Shown here: positions 11,034 through 23,126 of the stretch, piece by piece | Layout of the letters: the number at the start of each line of letters is the position of its first letter | Numbering within the stretch: position 1 is the stretch's first letter | Source: Isoetes taiwanensis | Taxonomy: Eukaryota; Streptophyta; Lycopodiopsida; Isoetales; Isoetaceae | Reading direction: 5' to 3' | Length of the DNA: 64,000 bases | Assembly (NCBI GenBank): GCA_021234155.1 | Contig: JAJEKV010000002.1 | Coordinates: 12,202,725-12,266,724 of the forward strand | Translations under genes and position numbers: made by a program | Notes under the pieces: generated by a model | What the model was told of the DNA's origin: nothing | Seen by the model: the letters and a program-made list of their open reading frames with translations, nothing else | Databases searched by the model: none

Positions 11034-13206
11034 ATGGCCCTTGAAGACCCTTCCGACGGGATTTCCTTTCGAGCCCAAGATCCAGTAGTCAAGCGCAGAG
11101 TTCTTCGTCCCAAGGTTTGATTTTTGTTTAGGTTTTGCCCTAGTTAAAGTGTTTTGCATCGATCCTATTGTTGGTTGTATCCTGATGATGGATTTGGGTT
11201 TGATATGACTATTGTGGGCGTAAACCGAAGAAGCTATTGCCGATTTTTTTATTCAGCTTCCTATGATCTCTTCCTTTTGAGTTTGTATGAGTTTTGTTGC
11301 CTCACCAGTTTTGCACTTTAGGTGGTCGTGCAAACAAAAAAAATATTGTCTAAGCAAGCAGGGAGGCTGGCAAAGCGTGCAGATCAGTATGAACATTTTC
11401 TCAACAAGGTAAAATTGTCATATTCTGCGTATTCATTATGGAGGATGATGTGCAAAAATTAAATTTAATGTGAAGGGGAAACCCTCAAATGTGTGATATC
11501 ATGTGAGTCTCAATTATTCAACATGCAGTTGGTGCTACAATTGTTTTGCAGGTTAAATATTCGTTAGGAGTTTTCTTTTTTGGGACCTTCTGTTATCTTT
11601 TGGGATCAAGTAAGTCAACTGTTTCTGCTTAGAGGATTTTGAAATGCTTTTAAGGATAGCTGCAATGATAATCAACCACTTACGTTTTATAGGGCCCCAG
11701 GATATTCCTTATTTGTACTGCATATTTTTTATTGTAATTGCTCCATTAAGATGGATGTACTACCGCATAAGGAAATGGCATTACTATCTGTTTGTAAGTG
11801 GACTCTCACTAACAAGCTGTTTCAGCTAGGTATATGTCATTTTATTTGCTGATGGGCTGATTTTGTTTTACAGGATTTCTGCTACTATGCCAATGCAATT
11901 TTTATGGTAATGCTGCTCAAGTATCCAAGCAATGAGAAGCTATTCATGGTTTGCTTTGCTTTTGCTGAGGTAAGGTGTTCAACAGGCTTTTTTTGGAGAA
12001 TGAAACAGCAAACTTCTTTGTGCATTATCTCATGTACCATCTTCCTTGGCTTTGGCAGGGTCCACTTGCCTGGGCATTAATCATATGGAGATGTAGTCTT
12101 GTTTTCAGCTCCATTGACAAAATTATCAGTGTGCTCATACATTTGCTTCCAGGTTCCCTGTTGCCATCCCTATTGCTACACTTGGTGAGAGTTGTACCAT
12201 TTTGCACTTAACCTGAACTGACTATTTTGTATCAGGCCTTGTATTTTTTATTATACGTTGGTGGGATCCTGTTACATTTCCTCTTCATTCACGAGATGCA
12301 GTTGGTCCTTGGCCTGCATGGCCTGTTGTGCAAGAACAGCAGTCTTATTGGACATGGCTGTTCACTGTTCCATTGGTTGTCTACAGTGTCTGGCAGGCTC
12401 TATATTTTCTTATTGTAAATGGTTTAAGGCGACAACGATTGCTCAATGATCCAGAGGTTATGACATCATATCGGTGGGTATGCTCTTCAATATGATGTAT
12501 GTTCATGCCTTTGTATGCAAGCAGCACAACAATTACACATCTTTATTTCTGGCATTCCTTGTTGTCTAGAATGTCTGAATTATGCTGGAAGTTATTTTAT
12601 ACGGCCTTAATTTTATGATGCTAGTTCTACTTGATCATTCAAGTCTGAAAAGTTTATTGCTGGAGTTGCTTGCAGCTAAAGTTTGAAATGTTTGGTTATT
12701 GAAACAGGGAGCTTTCCAGGAAGGCAGCAAGAGCCAACAATATCTGGTGGCGTGTTAGTGGCCTACTTGGAGACAAAAGGAGGGTTGTTATGTATCCCAT
12801 CTTACAGGCTTTACTGACAGTTGCGACCATGGCACTCACTGTTCCTATTTTCCAGTCATACCGATTGCACATTTTGTTTGAACTTTTAAAAGTTGCAGCT
12901 GCTATATGGAATGGTGGAAATTTCCTGTTTGAAGTAATGCCTCGGCAGGTTGATGCCAAAAAGAGGAAAGCTGTTACAAAGCTCAGCGTTCCTGAATCTA
13001 ACATTGGTAATGTTGGGGATGCTGGACCTATGCTAGATGTTCCCAAGGAACCCAAGAAGGCAGCTCCAACGCCTGCCATGGACTCGTTGGATGGCCACAT
13101 TATTTGTGCATTATGTAGGAAATCAAGCAACTCAAATATTTCTGACATGAAACATGGTCTAGATCGAGACACGAATGGTCACACTGCAACAATCCATTCC
13201 AGCTGA
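11034..13206 (+). CDS. GPCAT1: Glycerophosphocholine acyltransferase (DUF2838 family membrane protein)
   Basis: Homologues of yeast Gpc1 move an acyl group from acyl-CoA to glycerophosphocholine, making lyso-phosphatidylcholine in endomembrane lipid turnover. I read eight exons: 11034-11114, 11322-11408, 11552-11609, 11693-11793, 11874-11969, 12059-12152, 12236-12473 and 12708-13206. They total 1254 nt, or 417 residues plus stop, with all junctions in phase. Family landmarks in order are [10 protein letters not shown] (from residue 76), DFCYYAN (110), [13 protein letters not shown] (142), HLLPG (169), [12 protein letters not shown] (around 250) and [14 protein letters not shown] (ending near 332). 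Many hydrophobic stretches indicate a polytopic membrane protein. The start is the first ATG in an otherwise ATG-free open frame. Odd points are a weak donor after exon 6 (gttccc) and about 85 polar residues after MPRQ, longer than I remember in homologues. Intact and probably functional. Confidence 0.9.
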
Positions 13207-14409
13207 AAATAGTTTAGGACGCCTGTTGTACATAAATTTTGGAAGATTATTCCTTTCACAGATGCATACTTACCTGGCATGTTGGATCACCCACGGAGCA
13301 TTCTTTGGGATTTAACTGCCGACCTTTGGTATTTGGATCATTCTTTGAAGCTAAAGCTTCTTGTAAAAATCACTTTGAGGGTTTAATTATTTTTTTTGGT
13401 TATACATGTTACACATGGAATTTCATGGACATGAAATGGAATATTCTATTGAAGCACGCAGACTCTGCTGCTCAAGACTTGTCTTTAAGATTTGTTGTCT
13501 TAACTGCGGAAAGTTTTGTTCTGGATTTAATTTAAAATTGCACCAAGAGGATCTGAACAATTTTTGCTACCGTTCTATTTTATTTAGTCTAAAATTGCAC
13601 CAAACATTTTTTGTTTGTCCCATACTAGTACTTTATCCTGCATCTAGTAGCACTAGATGCGAGTGTATTTCGTCTGTTGTGTTTGCCTACATCTTGGTTT
13701 ATGTAGGTAACCTTAGAGCTGCTCTTTAGCAGGGTTGCCTAACCCGAGGTGCCTATGCCACGTGTCGTGCCACGTAAGCTAAAAAAAACTCCTATCCATC
13801 GAATAATGGTTCTGGAAATTCGAAAAATCTAGTAATTTCCTTCCCACTCCTTTGTCTGTCGGCATCCTTCTCTTCACGGCAAGAGGCTGCATCTTGCATA
13901 GCCGATTATACTAGCTGGGGTTTACCTAAGATGCATCCACTGTAGCCATGGGAACCACCGTTTTGCTTTCTTGAACTTGGTACATTAGGTTTTAACATAG
14001 GAATAGGGCGTGCGTGCATGTGTCAAGAATGAGCTCTTCTCCTGATGCATCTCCGGCAAGCATAGATCGCAAATCGCCCCCAAAACTTGGACCAGGACTG
14101 ATGCGCCTTGCAGATTCCATGTGTGCTTCTCAGTATGCTGCATCTCTCAAGTGTGAGCCCCAAATTTTTGCAACAAACCAGAGATGCTTTAGTTTCGTGC
14201 CAGGAATCATAATGTTCTAGCTAGAAAAGTTTGGGACGTTATAAATCAAGTCATTTGGTGATGAAGAGCCCTTTTCATAAGGTTTATATTTTCCTGGGTT
14301 GTTCATGCTTCAAATGAGAAACTGCTGTGACATAGTTTCAGTTCCAGTCAGAGCAAATATTTTGCATGGAAATGTGCGAATCTTGTGTATTGACAACTGG
14401 AGATTGCAG
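13207..14409. other. 3' UTR of the acyltransferase gene and intergenic DNA
   Basis: Roughly the first 300-500 bp after the TGA stop are T-rich and are probably the 3' UTR. The rest holds open frames of 60-107 codons without known motifs. Around 14014-14220 a short frame is open but does not read as a cullin exon. I see nothing else. Confidence 0.4.
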
Positions 14410-15750
14410 GCACTGAAAGAACCATTTGAAGTGTTTTGCAACAAAGGACTTGCTGGAAGTACAAGTGCAGAGTTGCTTGCACATTTTTGTGATAACATGT
14501 TAAAGAAGGGTGGATATGAGAAGCTTACTAATACCCTTGAAAAGGTTGATTACAGTGCATTATAGTGGTAGCCACTTTGTCCAAAAGCATGCTGATTAAT
14601 TTTTACAGGATGTTAGGCTTCTTGCATATATCAGCAATAAAGATTTGTTTGCCGAGTTTTACAGGCAAGTTACTTTTACATCTGCATGGTGGTGAGGTAA
14701 TGCTTGCTTCTAACGTGGAAGATGATATATGCAGGAAAAAACTTGCACACAGGCTTCTCTTTGATAAGAGTTCAAATGATGATCATGAGCGGAGCATTTT
14801 ACCAAGCTGAAACAAGGTTGTGGTGGACAGTTTACAAGCAAGATAGAGTCACAATTGCTCACAGCACAAAGATTAGATATTTCCCCTTTTCTTATTGTTT
14901 TATATGTTTGCATGTGACATATTCAACCCTTCCAAGGAAAAACCAGACAAGTTTGGAGGACTACTTGGCTTCTAATGCAGAATCTAGTCCGGACATCGAT
15001 ATTACAGTGGCATTGTTGACAACTGGATTTTTGCCTAGACAAATCTTTGGATTATGCTTTACGATCTGAAATGGTATGTTACACTAGGCATTGTGTGGAA
15101 ACAAAGACTTGAAATATATGTTTACATTATCCAATGTCTCTAGGTAAAATGTGTTGAGACATTTAAGTTCTGTCAAACAAAGACAAAGCAACTTGGATAT
15201 ACTAACTGGGAACATGTAACATAATTGGAAAGTTTGAACCCAAACAGATCGAGCTTATTGTTACCACCTACCAGGTATAATTTTTCATAGATAGTGTTAG
15301 GATCGGTAAGTTCCTTGTTGTCTTAAAGCCATCTTTACTCCCATAGAATGTGTCCTATAAGCTGCAATGTTACTTCCTTTTCATTCATCAGAGAAGCTCA
15401 GTTATTCGAATATTAGGGGTACTTCCTTTTCACTCATCAGAGAAGCTCGGTTATTCGGATAGGCAGTTAAATCTCACTGATGAAGATGTGGTTAGGTTGT
15501 TGCCCTCGCTATCATATGCTAAATACAAGATACTGTTAAAGGTGCCAAATACAAAAACTGTTCGCTAAAATGATGTTTTCGAATTCACTGCAAAATTTAC
15601 TAAGAATGAGATGAATAAAGGCCTTTTTATTCAATGTAGTTTCATTTGTCCTTTTTTCTAATTGTACCTGTCAATTGCAGATACCTCTCCCGCCGATGGA
15701 TTAAAAGAAGAAGTGATTGAGGATGTTGATAAGGATAGGCTATGAACACC
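14410..15750 (+). pseudogene. CUL1: CULLIN1-like pseudogene fragment, introns retained
   Basis: Cullin 1 is the scaffold of SCF ubiquitin ligases. In order, the sequence encodes [13 protein letters not shown] (from 14410), LLAYISNKDLFAEFYR (near 14610), [20 protein letters not shown] (from ~14735), [11 protein letters not shown] in a shifted frame, [20 protein letters not shown] (~14943), VKCVETFK (~15146), [15 protein letters not shown] (from ~15460) and PNTKTV, ending near VIEDVDKDR (~15745). Splice-site-like junctions separate several pieces, so this is a genomic duplication and not a reverse-transcribed copy. Frameshifts, in-frame stops, a small deletion after KGGYEKL and a 49-bp tandem duplication kill it. 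The N-terminal half and the C-terminal neddylation/winged-helix region are missing. Confidence 0.9.
15371..15467. repeat. 49-bp tandem duplication in the CUL1 pseudogene
   Basis: The string tacttccttttca(t/c)tcatc, followed by agagaagctc(a/g)gttattcg, occurs head to tail from 15371 and 15420. It duplicates the coding piece [12 protein letters not shown] and adds to the decay of the pseudogene. Confidence 0.9.
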
Positions 15751-17350
15751 TTGTATAATGGTACCTGGGTTAATTTGCAAAAACGTTTCAGAGCCATGAT
15801 GGATGCAGCATGTTGCAGTATACAGACTGGAGCAAGAGATTTAGGAGCTGCAGCATATACATAACCAACAAACAAGAAGGCTGAAGTAGCAAAAACGAGT
15901 GAGACAATTTCTTCAACATTTGTTACTCTTGAAACTACATCCTAGTGAGACAAGCTAAAGTTTTCGTATCTCCTTCCTTGTATCAAAATACCTCTGATAG
16001 AATTTACGAATTATTGATGGAAAAGTTGCAAGTTGTGGAATCATAGCGCCATGGGCCTTACAAGAAATCCATCTTAATTTGTTTCTAGATTAAGCTTCAT
16101 TCTCTTCCTGGTTTATATCATCTACCGAAGGCTGCTCCTTCTTCATGTAGTCTACATGATATTTTTTTTTCTGGATTGAGAAGGAAAAATATATGGAATT
16201 GATCATCACCAACATAATACCTTTTTTCTCTTATGCCTTTTTATTCTGGGCAAGAGAATATTGCAGTGGAGAAATGGATCATGTAATATAATAACTAAGT
16301 AAGTTTAGCTCCAATGCTGTAACAAATAAGGTAGTATTTAATTAGCTTTCGAAACCTGAAGCTAGTGCATGACTTTTATCAACTTAGATTTATTTTAGTA
16401 CAGTAAGAACTATTTAGCATGTAAAGCTTTCAACATTCTTTTATCCAAAAGCCATTCCCTTTGAATATGCAGCTGTTGTTAATAACCTTATGAAAGAATT
16501 GCAGACTTCTATATAAAAATAATGAAGGATAAGATACATGTCCAAGATAAAGGAAGGCCCTCGATTTGACTAGTAGAGATTAGTATTTGCTGAAAAATCA
16601 ATTGCAAGATGACCGTATTCTGGCAGCCTGTAATATCAATGCATAATATCAAATGCAGTAGCTCTTTCTGAGGCTTTTTTAGATCAGAGTTGTGCAGTCC
16701 TAATCGGAGTGTCCACTATTCAGTAAGACATTGAAATGATACAGTGGGAGGCCTGTCATTATGAAATCCACATTGCTGCTATCAATTATCTAGATGCAAA
16801 GAGGTCCACAAGCAATGTAGGGTGAAATTATTTCTCTCTTTTAACAGAAAGGTCGCCATTATTGCAGAGTATAGATATGTCATCGGAATCCGCTAAAGCA
16901 GTATAGTTATAGGCACGTCAATAACCTAAAATATCAAAGACTATAAAATTACACCAAGCTAAAATGTGTAGGGACAATGCTTTTAGGCCCCATCCCCATC
17001 GAGATTCATACAACAGGTCACAACCTTGCATAAGCTGAAATGGCTGACGAATTTGACCTTGCCAAAGTTATTTTCTTAGTAAACTTGCCTAACTTGAAGT
17101 ACAACTATTCCTTGAATTCTAGCCCACGTTGCATGACACATCAACCAAAATCAAGTACGGTTGAATCACTTCCTCGCTTTTGCTAAGTTCGACCTCATTA
17201 GTTGTCTAGATAAATAAGTTCCTTATGGCGCTCCTCAAGGGGTAAGAATATATAGGGGGAACCTATCCCTTTCCCAAGCCTGCCTTACTGCTAGTTTGAG
17301 TTTTGTTTACGGTGAGGTTATAAATATTCCAGAATGTTTCTGAAACTTGT
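15751..17350. other. Intergenic DNA, no gene recognised
   Basis: AT-rich sequence directly after the cullin pseudogene. I see no continuation of the cullin C-terminus, no long open frame and no obvious terminal repeats. Confidence 0.5.
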
Positions 17351-17579
17351 AATTTGCGTTTGTGGTGCTTTTTACACCCCTTAAAAGGCGCTCTCCTAGT
17401 CTGTCATATCATTGCCAAGTCTATCATTGCCAAGTCTATCAGCTATAAAATCGAGTGTCCATGGTTTCTGGCTTTTTTGACTTTTTCAACCAGCTCTAAT
17501 CTCCCACTCATGGGAAAGGGCAACTATTTTTTGGTTCCCTTCTCCTTCTCAGCCCCTGTCTTGTGCAAATCCAGTAAAT

Positions 17580-20500
17580 GTGGCGACCGGTGTTCCTTCC
17601 CCTCTTCTTTTTGATGATGCTGCTACAGCTAAATTGCATTCGATTCAAATAGAACAAGAACGGCAAGAACGAGTTCAAGCAGGATGGACAAAAGTGAGTT
17701 TGAAAAAAGCTGCAAGGAACAAATATGCTCACTTTGCTTCGCAGGTTGTCACTTCCACAGAAGAGGCAAATGGGAGGGTTGAGCGGAGCGAAGGCTCTCC
17801 CTCACCACTTGAGTCTCATGGTGAAGCCGCACAAAATATGGGGAGGATGGAGCAGAGGAGGCTCTCCTCCGCCAAGAATTGCAAAGGCACAATGGAAGGG
17901 TGGAACAGAGAGGAGGCTCCCCTTACCACTTTCTAGGACTTGTTGGGCGATCTCCCAGAAGAATATCATGGGGCCCATGTGGTAGACATGCGGATAGTGA
18001 GTATGGAAGTGGAACATCCCAACTCGATATTATGAATATTGTGTCATGGAATGTTCGGGCATTGCTTCTTCCCCAAAGAAAAGAAGCATTGTCCCTTTAT
18101 TTATCTAAATTTCCTATGGATTTTGTTGCCTTCAAGAACACAAGTGTCGAAGAGGTGATGTACACAAGCTGGCTTCCATGCTAGGTCGTGAGTATAATGT
18201 TTTGGTGGCGGCAGCTGACTCATCTAAAGCTGGGGTTCTCACTTTTGGAGGTCTTCTATTGATGTGACATTTACTCGGACTAATAAGTTTGGTCATTTGG
18301 ATTATTGTTAAATGGCGGGGATAAGGGTCGAATGGGGTATTGTAAATGTTTATGCTCATAATCAACCGGGTCAAAGGGGTTCTTTATGGACTTCTTTGAG
18401 GAGTAAGGTGCTTAGACTTGGAAGTAATGTTGCTTGGTTTATGGTTGGTGACTTTAATATGGTAGAAGCAGAAGTTGATAGATGTGGTCGGGGATCACAA
18501 GTAATCCAAGGATTTGAGAGGGAACAAAGGGCTGGCGGCGTTTCCTGGCCGAGTGTGGATGGGCGAGAAATTGATGGGGATCACCATACACATGGTGTAA
18601 TGGTTGGGCGGGGTTATGGTAGAGCCTATGCTCGCCATGATCATGGCTATTATAATGTTATTGCCGGCGGCTTGGTACTTCCTTTTCACAGACTAATCTA
18701 TTGGATAGTTCCGTTTGAATCACAACCCACAATGGTTTTCTTCTGCGGCAAAATAATAGAAGGCCCACTAAAACATTTTTCAAGCTCAATACCGATTACC
18801 AAGAACGAAGAGTTTAAAACAGTCAGAAGATGCGTGGTCACAGGCATTCGCTTCATCCAGGGGGATGTCAGGGGTTGTAGCTGCCATGGCGGCGATCAAA
18901 TCCTTTGCTAAGGAATGGGGTCATCGTAAAGTGGTTGAGGCCAGAGGTCATTTCACAGACCTTTATATCGGGGAGTTACAAATATCACGAGCTCACATTC
19001 CTTCTTCGGCATTAGAGAGAAACAGATCTTACAAGAAATTAAAGATATTGAGACTCTGGAGCGAAGTTGAAGGCTGGTTTGCAATGGTTTAAGTCTGGTG
19101 ATAGGTGTTCTCATTTCTTTTTTAGGGCGACAAAACGGAGGAGGATGGCTACTTCTATTAACTCTCTCACTCTCCCGGATGGCTCGGAGGTTTTACGATC
19201 CGGTGCACCTAAAAGACCTACATAATCATTTTGCGTATTCTTTGCTTTCGACATCGCTTACCATTTCACGAGGACATGCAATCAGCTGTGTTAACTAAAG
19301 TGCATTCTATTGTTTCAGCAGAGCAACGTTCAATTTTAGAGACAAATATCACTAGAGACGATCTAGGCGCAGCGGCTCACCTATTGGAGAAAGGAAAATG
19401 TCCAGGTCTTGACGGTTTTCCAAGAGAATTTTTCAAGAATATTGGGAGTGGATTGGAGATGATATATATAATGCATTTTGTGAATTTAGAAGATACGAAG
19501 TTTGGACAAAATTCTTAACACAGTGCTATTTCCCTCATTCCCAAGTGTAAAGAGCCCAAGACCATTTCGGATTAGCCCTATAACATTGCTTTCTCGATTG
19601 TATAAGATTTTTTGCGAAAGCTTCTGGCGGAGAAGTTGTGTGTTGTTCTTCTTTGAGTCAATTTAGTCCACCCAAACTGGGTTCTTGCACGGAAGGTGTA
19701 TTCTTGATAATGTTGCGGCAGACCTATGAAGGTATGTATTGGGCAAGGCTAAAGGCCCATCGTATTGTGTATCTCAAACTTGACTTTGCCAAGGCATATG
19801 ACAAATGTGGATTGGGGTTTTTAGAGAAGTGTTTATTGGCTTTAGGGTTTGGTATCCCATTCACAAGAGATGTCATGAAGTTGCATACTTCAAAGAAGAT
19901 CTACGATACTCTTCCGGAAGAGCTCTCTGTTGTCTTTCCTGTTGGTAGAGGAGTTAAATCAAGGTTGCCCCTTGGCTCCATTGCTTTTTACAATAGTGGC
20001 GAGGTGCTTTCACAATTATTTTCTAGTGTTTGCGAGGATGATGTGATCGGGGGTCTTCTATGGAAAATGGCTCTCAAGAAATTATTAATCGGTTATCTGA
20101 TGATACCTTTCTATTTTTGAAAGCAGATGTCGATAATCTCAAAATGCAAAGCTTACGCTTGACACATTTTCCTTAGCCTCGGAGTTTTGGTCGGTTGGCA
20201 AAAGTGTTACGCTTTGTGGGCTCTAGATGATGAAGTCCCACCATGTGTTCTTGCTTACCCTCGAAGGTGTTGCCTCATGAGAAGGCAACCAAGCTTCTTG
20301 GTATCCCGGTGGGTATTCATGTTTCAACCGATGCTTGGGATGTTATAATCGAGGGGTTGCGGAGGCACCTTTTTGGTGGGATAGGGCTAAGCTATCTATG
20401 CCCGGAAGGGTAATAGTTGCTAAGCATGTCTTAAGCAACACACATGTCTATATGGCTTCGCCATTCTTGCTTCCCACTCAAAGTTTCGGAGATTGTGGGT

Positions 20501-21865
20501 GTTGTTAGAAACTTTATCCGGGTGGAAATGAAGCGGGGGTAGTGGTGAAGGTTGCATGGTCTAAGTGTATAAAACCTAAGTCTCTTTGGAGGTTTGGGCA
20601 TGATGATTTCCATTTGCGTATAAGGTTATGATCTCAAAATTCATTTGGCGGTCTCGTAGGTAAGGATGATTCTCCCGGGTTACGGCTTATTGCATGTGCT
20701 CTTACCTCTCAGATCCCTTTTGGTAAAGTCACACTCAAACCTGTTCTTCCATGGAGTTTATTTTATGAGTTGCGGCCTTATCATAATGCTTCTCCATTCT
20801 TAAAGGGATTGTTAGATTCACGGCACACAAATCAAAACATTATTTCACATCAGTCCAACTGCTTGTGTGCAGCTTGATCGCACCTTGTTGGTGGATCCCT
20901 CGGTAGACAATCAACCACTTTGCTTTTACAAATGCACCCATTGACTCAAAGACGTTGGAAAAGTGCTTTGGAATCTTAACTATTGCAAAGATGGTATGAC
21001 TCCGAGCCGATTCTTTGACATGGGAGGCTTTTCGATTAAAGTTTCTATTGGGGCGATGGGATAGAGTTCTTTGGCAAAAAGTTGCTGATTTTCTACAGCC
21101 TATTACGCCACACCAAGAAGATATTTTGGTATGGGGTTGTCATGAAGAAATTAAGGAGTGCAAACTTGTGAACTCTATGTATCAGTTGTTGCTTGATACC
21201 GATATTCTTCCTCCGTCTAATAAGTGGTCTCTTCAACTTCCTCTTCTTCAATGGCGAGAAGGTGTGGTCTTGGGCATGGGACAAGCTACTTCATCCTAAA
21301 GTGGCGCTTCTTTGGTGGCGATTCTTCATAGGTGTCTGCGGGTTAATGTGCTTGTCCATAAGTTTAACCCTAGAATATCAAATCAGTGTCCAGTATGCAA
21401 GCGTGGATCTGAGACCATTGAGCATTGCTTTTTCATGCAGGTATGGGACTGGTTGTTTTCCCTTTTTCAGGTTTCACTAACAAGTCAACAACTACTTTTG
21501 GCAATTTACCCAAGTACCTGGACAGAGTTACAAGGCCAGGCTTTTCATCTAGCAGCAGGATGGTTGCTTTGGACTATCTGGAAAAGACGAAGATTGGTAA
21601 TCTTCAAAGGTATGGATGTGGCAGATAATCGTGTTCTCCAAGAAGCTCAAGGTTACATTGTAAAGTCGTATCATTGTTCTTCACTTGCCCCTCGCAAGAG
21701 GCGATTGATTTTTGAGGAGTTTTTGGATGTGCACTCTTATGCTTAGGCAGGTTGCTTCACTCAGTGGGTCTCCGCTTTATCCGCTGAGATTTTATTCCTG
21801 TCTCTGCATTTATACTTGTATTTGACTCTTTGATTGAATAAAGTCTGACGTCCTTCAACAAAAAA
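17580..21865 (+). mobile_element. Degenerate LINE (non-LTR retrotransposon)
   Basis: A plus-strand series of broken frames follows plant LINE order. A charged ORF1-like stretch lies at 17580-17936. An endonuclease start, MNIVSWNVRAL, lies at 18032, with VAWFMVGDFNMV near 18435. Reverse transcriptase pieces are GKCPGLDGFPREFFK (~19390), LKLDFAKAYDK (~19770) and the catalytic-box region NRLSDDTFLFL (~20090). A zf-RVT tail with WWRFF (~21310) and NQCPVCKRGSETIEHCFF follows (~21380). Many stops and shifts separate them, and the box reads SDD where ADD is usual. It ends in a short A-rich tail near 21865 after 'gattgaataaag'. It cannot move by itself. Confidence 0.9.
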
Positions 21866-22431
21866 TGTTTGAAATGGAGAGTTATTAGATGCACAAATGT
21901 CTGTCTCCGTTGAAAAAAATGTTGAAGAAATCTGTTGATATATAGTAGAAGCCTTGATTGCTAAAAAATCTGTTGATATATAGTAGAGGAGTCTCGATTG
22001 CTCGAGGTAAATTATTTTCCTCCAAATGCTCGTTTTAGATCCTAAGAAACAAAGTTCTGATCCTTTATTTTTAAGGCTAGCAGCAGTGGTTGCATTTATT
22101 CGAAGAAAAATTAGCACCAGGCTTGGGTTAGGTTAATTTGAGTTGGATTTGGTTGATCTGTGTGTTTTTGGTCCACTAAATAAGCAAATTAAATATTAGG
22201 CATGCTTCTCTATTTGGCAACGTTGGATGATTCTCTAATTAGGAAAGACTCCTTGGTTTTGTTGGCACATATTATAGCAAACTACAAAAAGATATTTCAT
22301 GTGCAATTGTAACGACTTAGATCTTTTACCGTCGATCTTTGACACGATAAGATGCTCATTGGAGTTATAAATCTCTCAAAAAATGAGCCAATATTTTTAG
22401 AATCACATTTAAGTACCAACACTTTCTACAC
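21866..22431. other. Intergenic DNA with a short duplication
   Basis: Contains a roughly 43-bp direct duplication (21929-22005) of 'aatctgttgatatatagtag' with a 't(c/t)gattgct' end. Otherwise nothing is recognised up to the first Harbinger-type element. Confidence 0.5.
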
Positions 22432-22434
22432 TTA

Positions 22435-23082
22435 GGGTGAAATCACATTAGTGCCCGCCCAAACATTAAAAAAACGCATTAACCAATAGCTTTTTAGTAT
22501 TTCGAATTCCTGGGCAGCCTCCCTATCACACTGTAGTGCCCAAAACGCATTATTTCCTGGGCGTGACCAGGAATCCTGGTCGGGGGCTACCCCTTGGACA
22601 AGACCTTGGCCACCGCCAGCTCAGCTCAATTATTGGTCAGATCCACCATTAGGGTTCCACAAAATTAGGGTTCCAGCCAAAGTCTGATTTTTATGCTCGA
22701 TTAAGCGATTTCAAACTGTTTTCTTTCAGATTTAAGAGGATGCCAGATGAATTAGTAGCATTTAGAGCAGCGGCAGTACAAAATAAAGCAATTTATGGTA
22801 TTTTGTGAGACGATTTGGAGTACTTCGGCAAGAAATCGACTTCATAATCTGAATCTAAAGTGATTGGGTGTGATTTAGAGCAGTAACAGTAAAAAACGAA
22901 GCAATTTAGAGCGGTTTTTGAAGCGAATTGGAGCGATCCGTCAGCTCGGTGAAGTGACAAAATCCCACTTGGCAAAGTGAACGTGGGCACAAATGTGATA
23001 GCAAATTCCTGGGCGTCCAAACCCCCTGCCCAAGAATGAAAAATAGAGATCTTGGTCGGCCACACGTGACGTGATTTCGCCC
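22435..23082. mobile_element. PIF/Harbinger-type MITE (648 bp)
   Basis: The left end TTA|GGGTGAAATCAC (22435) is the inverted complement of the right end GTGATTTCGCCC|TTA (ending 23082), with one mismatch in 12. A TTA duplication flanks it on both sides (22432-22434 and 23083-23085). A 3-bp TTA/TAA target and TIRs starting with GGG fit the PIF/Harbinger superfamily. I see no transposase inside. Confidence 0.8.
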
Positions 23083-23126
23083 TTATACAACTCATTCTCA
23101 CCAAGATTCGATTCCTCCAATTCTTA

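Noticed and set aside
12696-13172. 158-codon minus-strand open frame
   Set aside because: It lies antisense over the last exon of the acyltransferase gene, whose sense reading matches a known family.
17580-21865. A live LINE
   Set aside because: Many stops and frameshifts separate endonuclease, reverse transcriptase and zf-RVT pieces.
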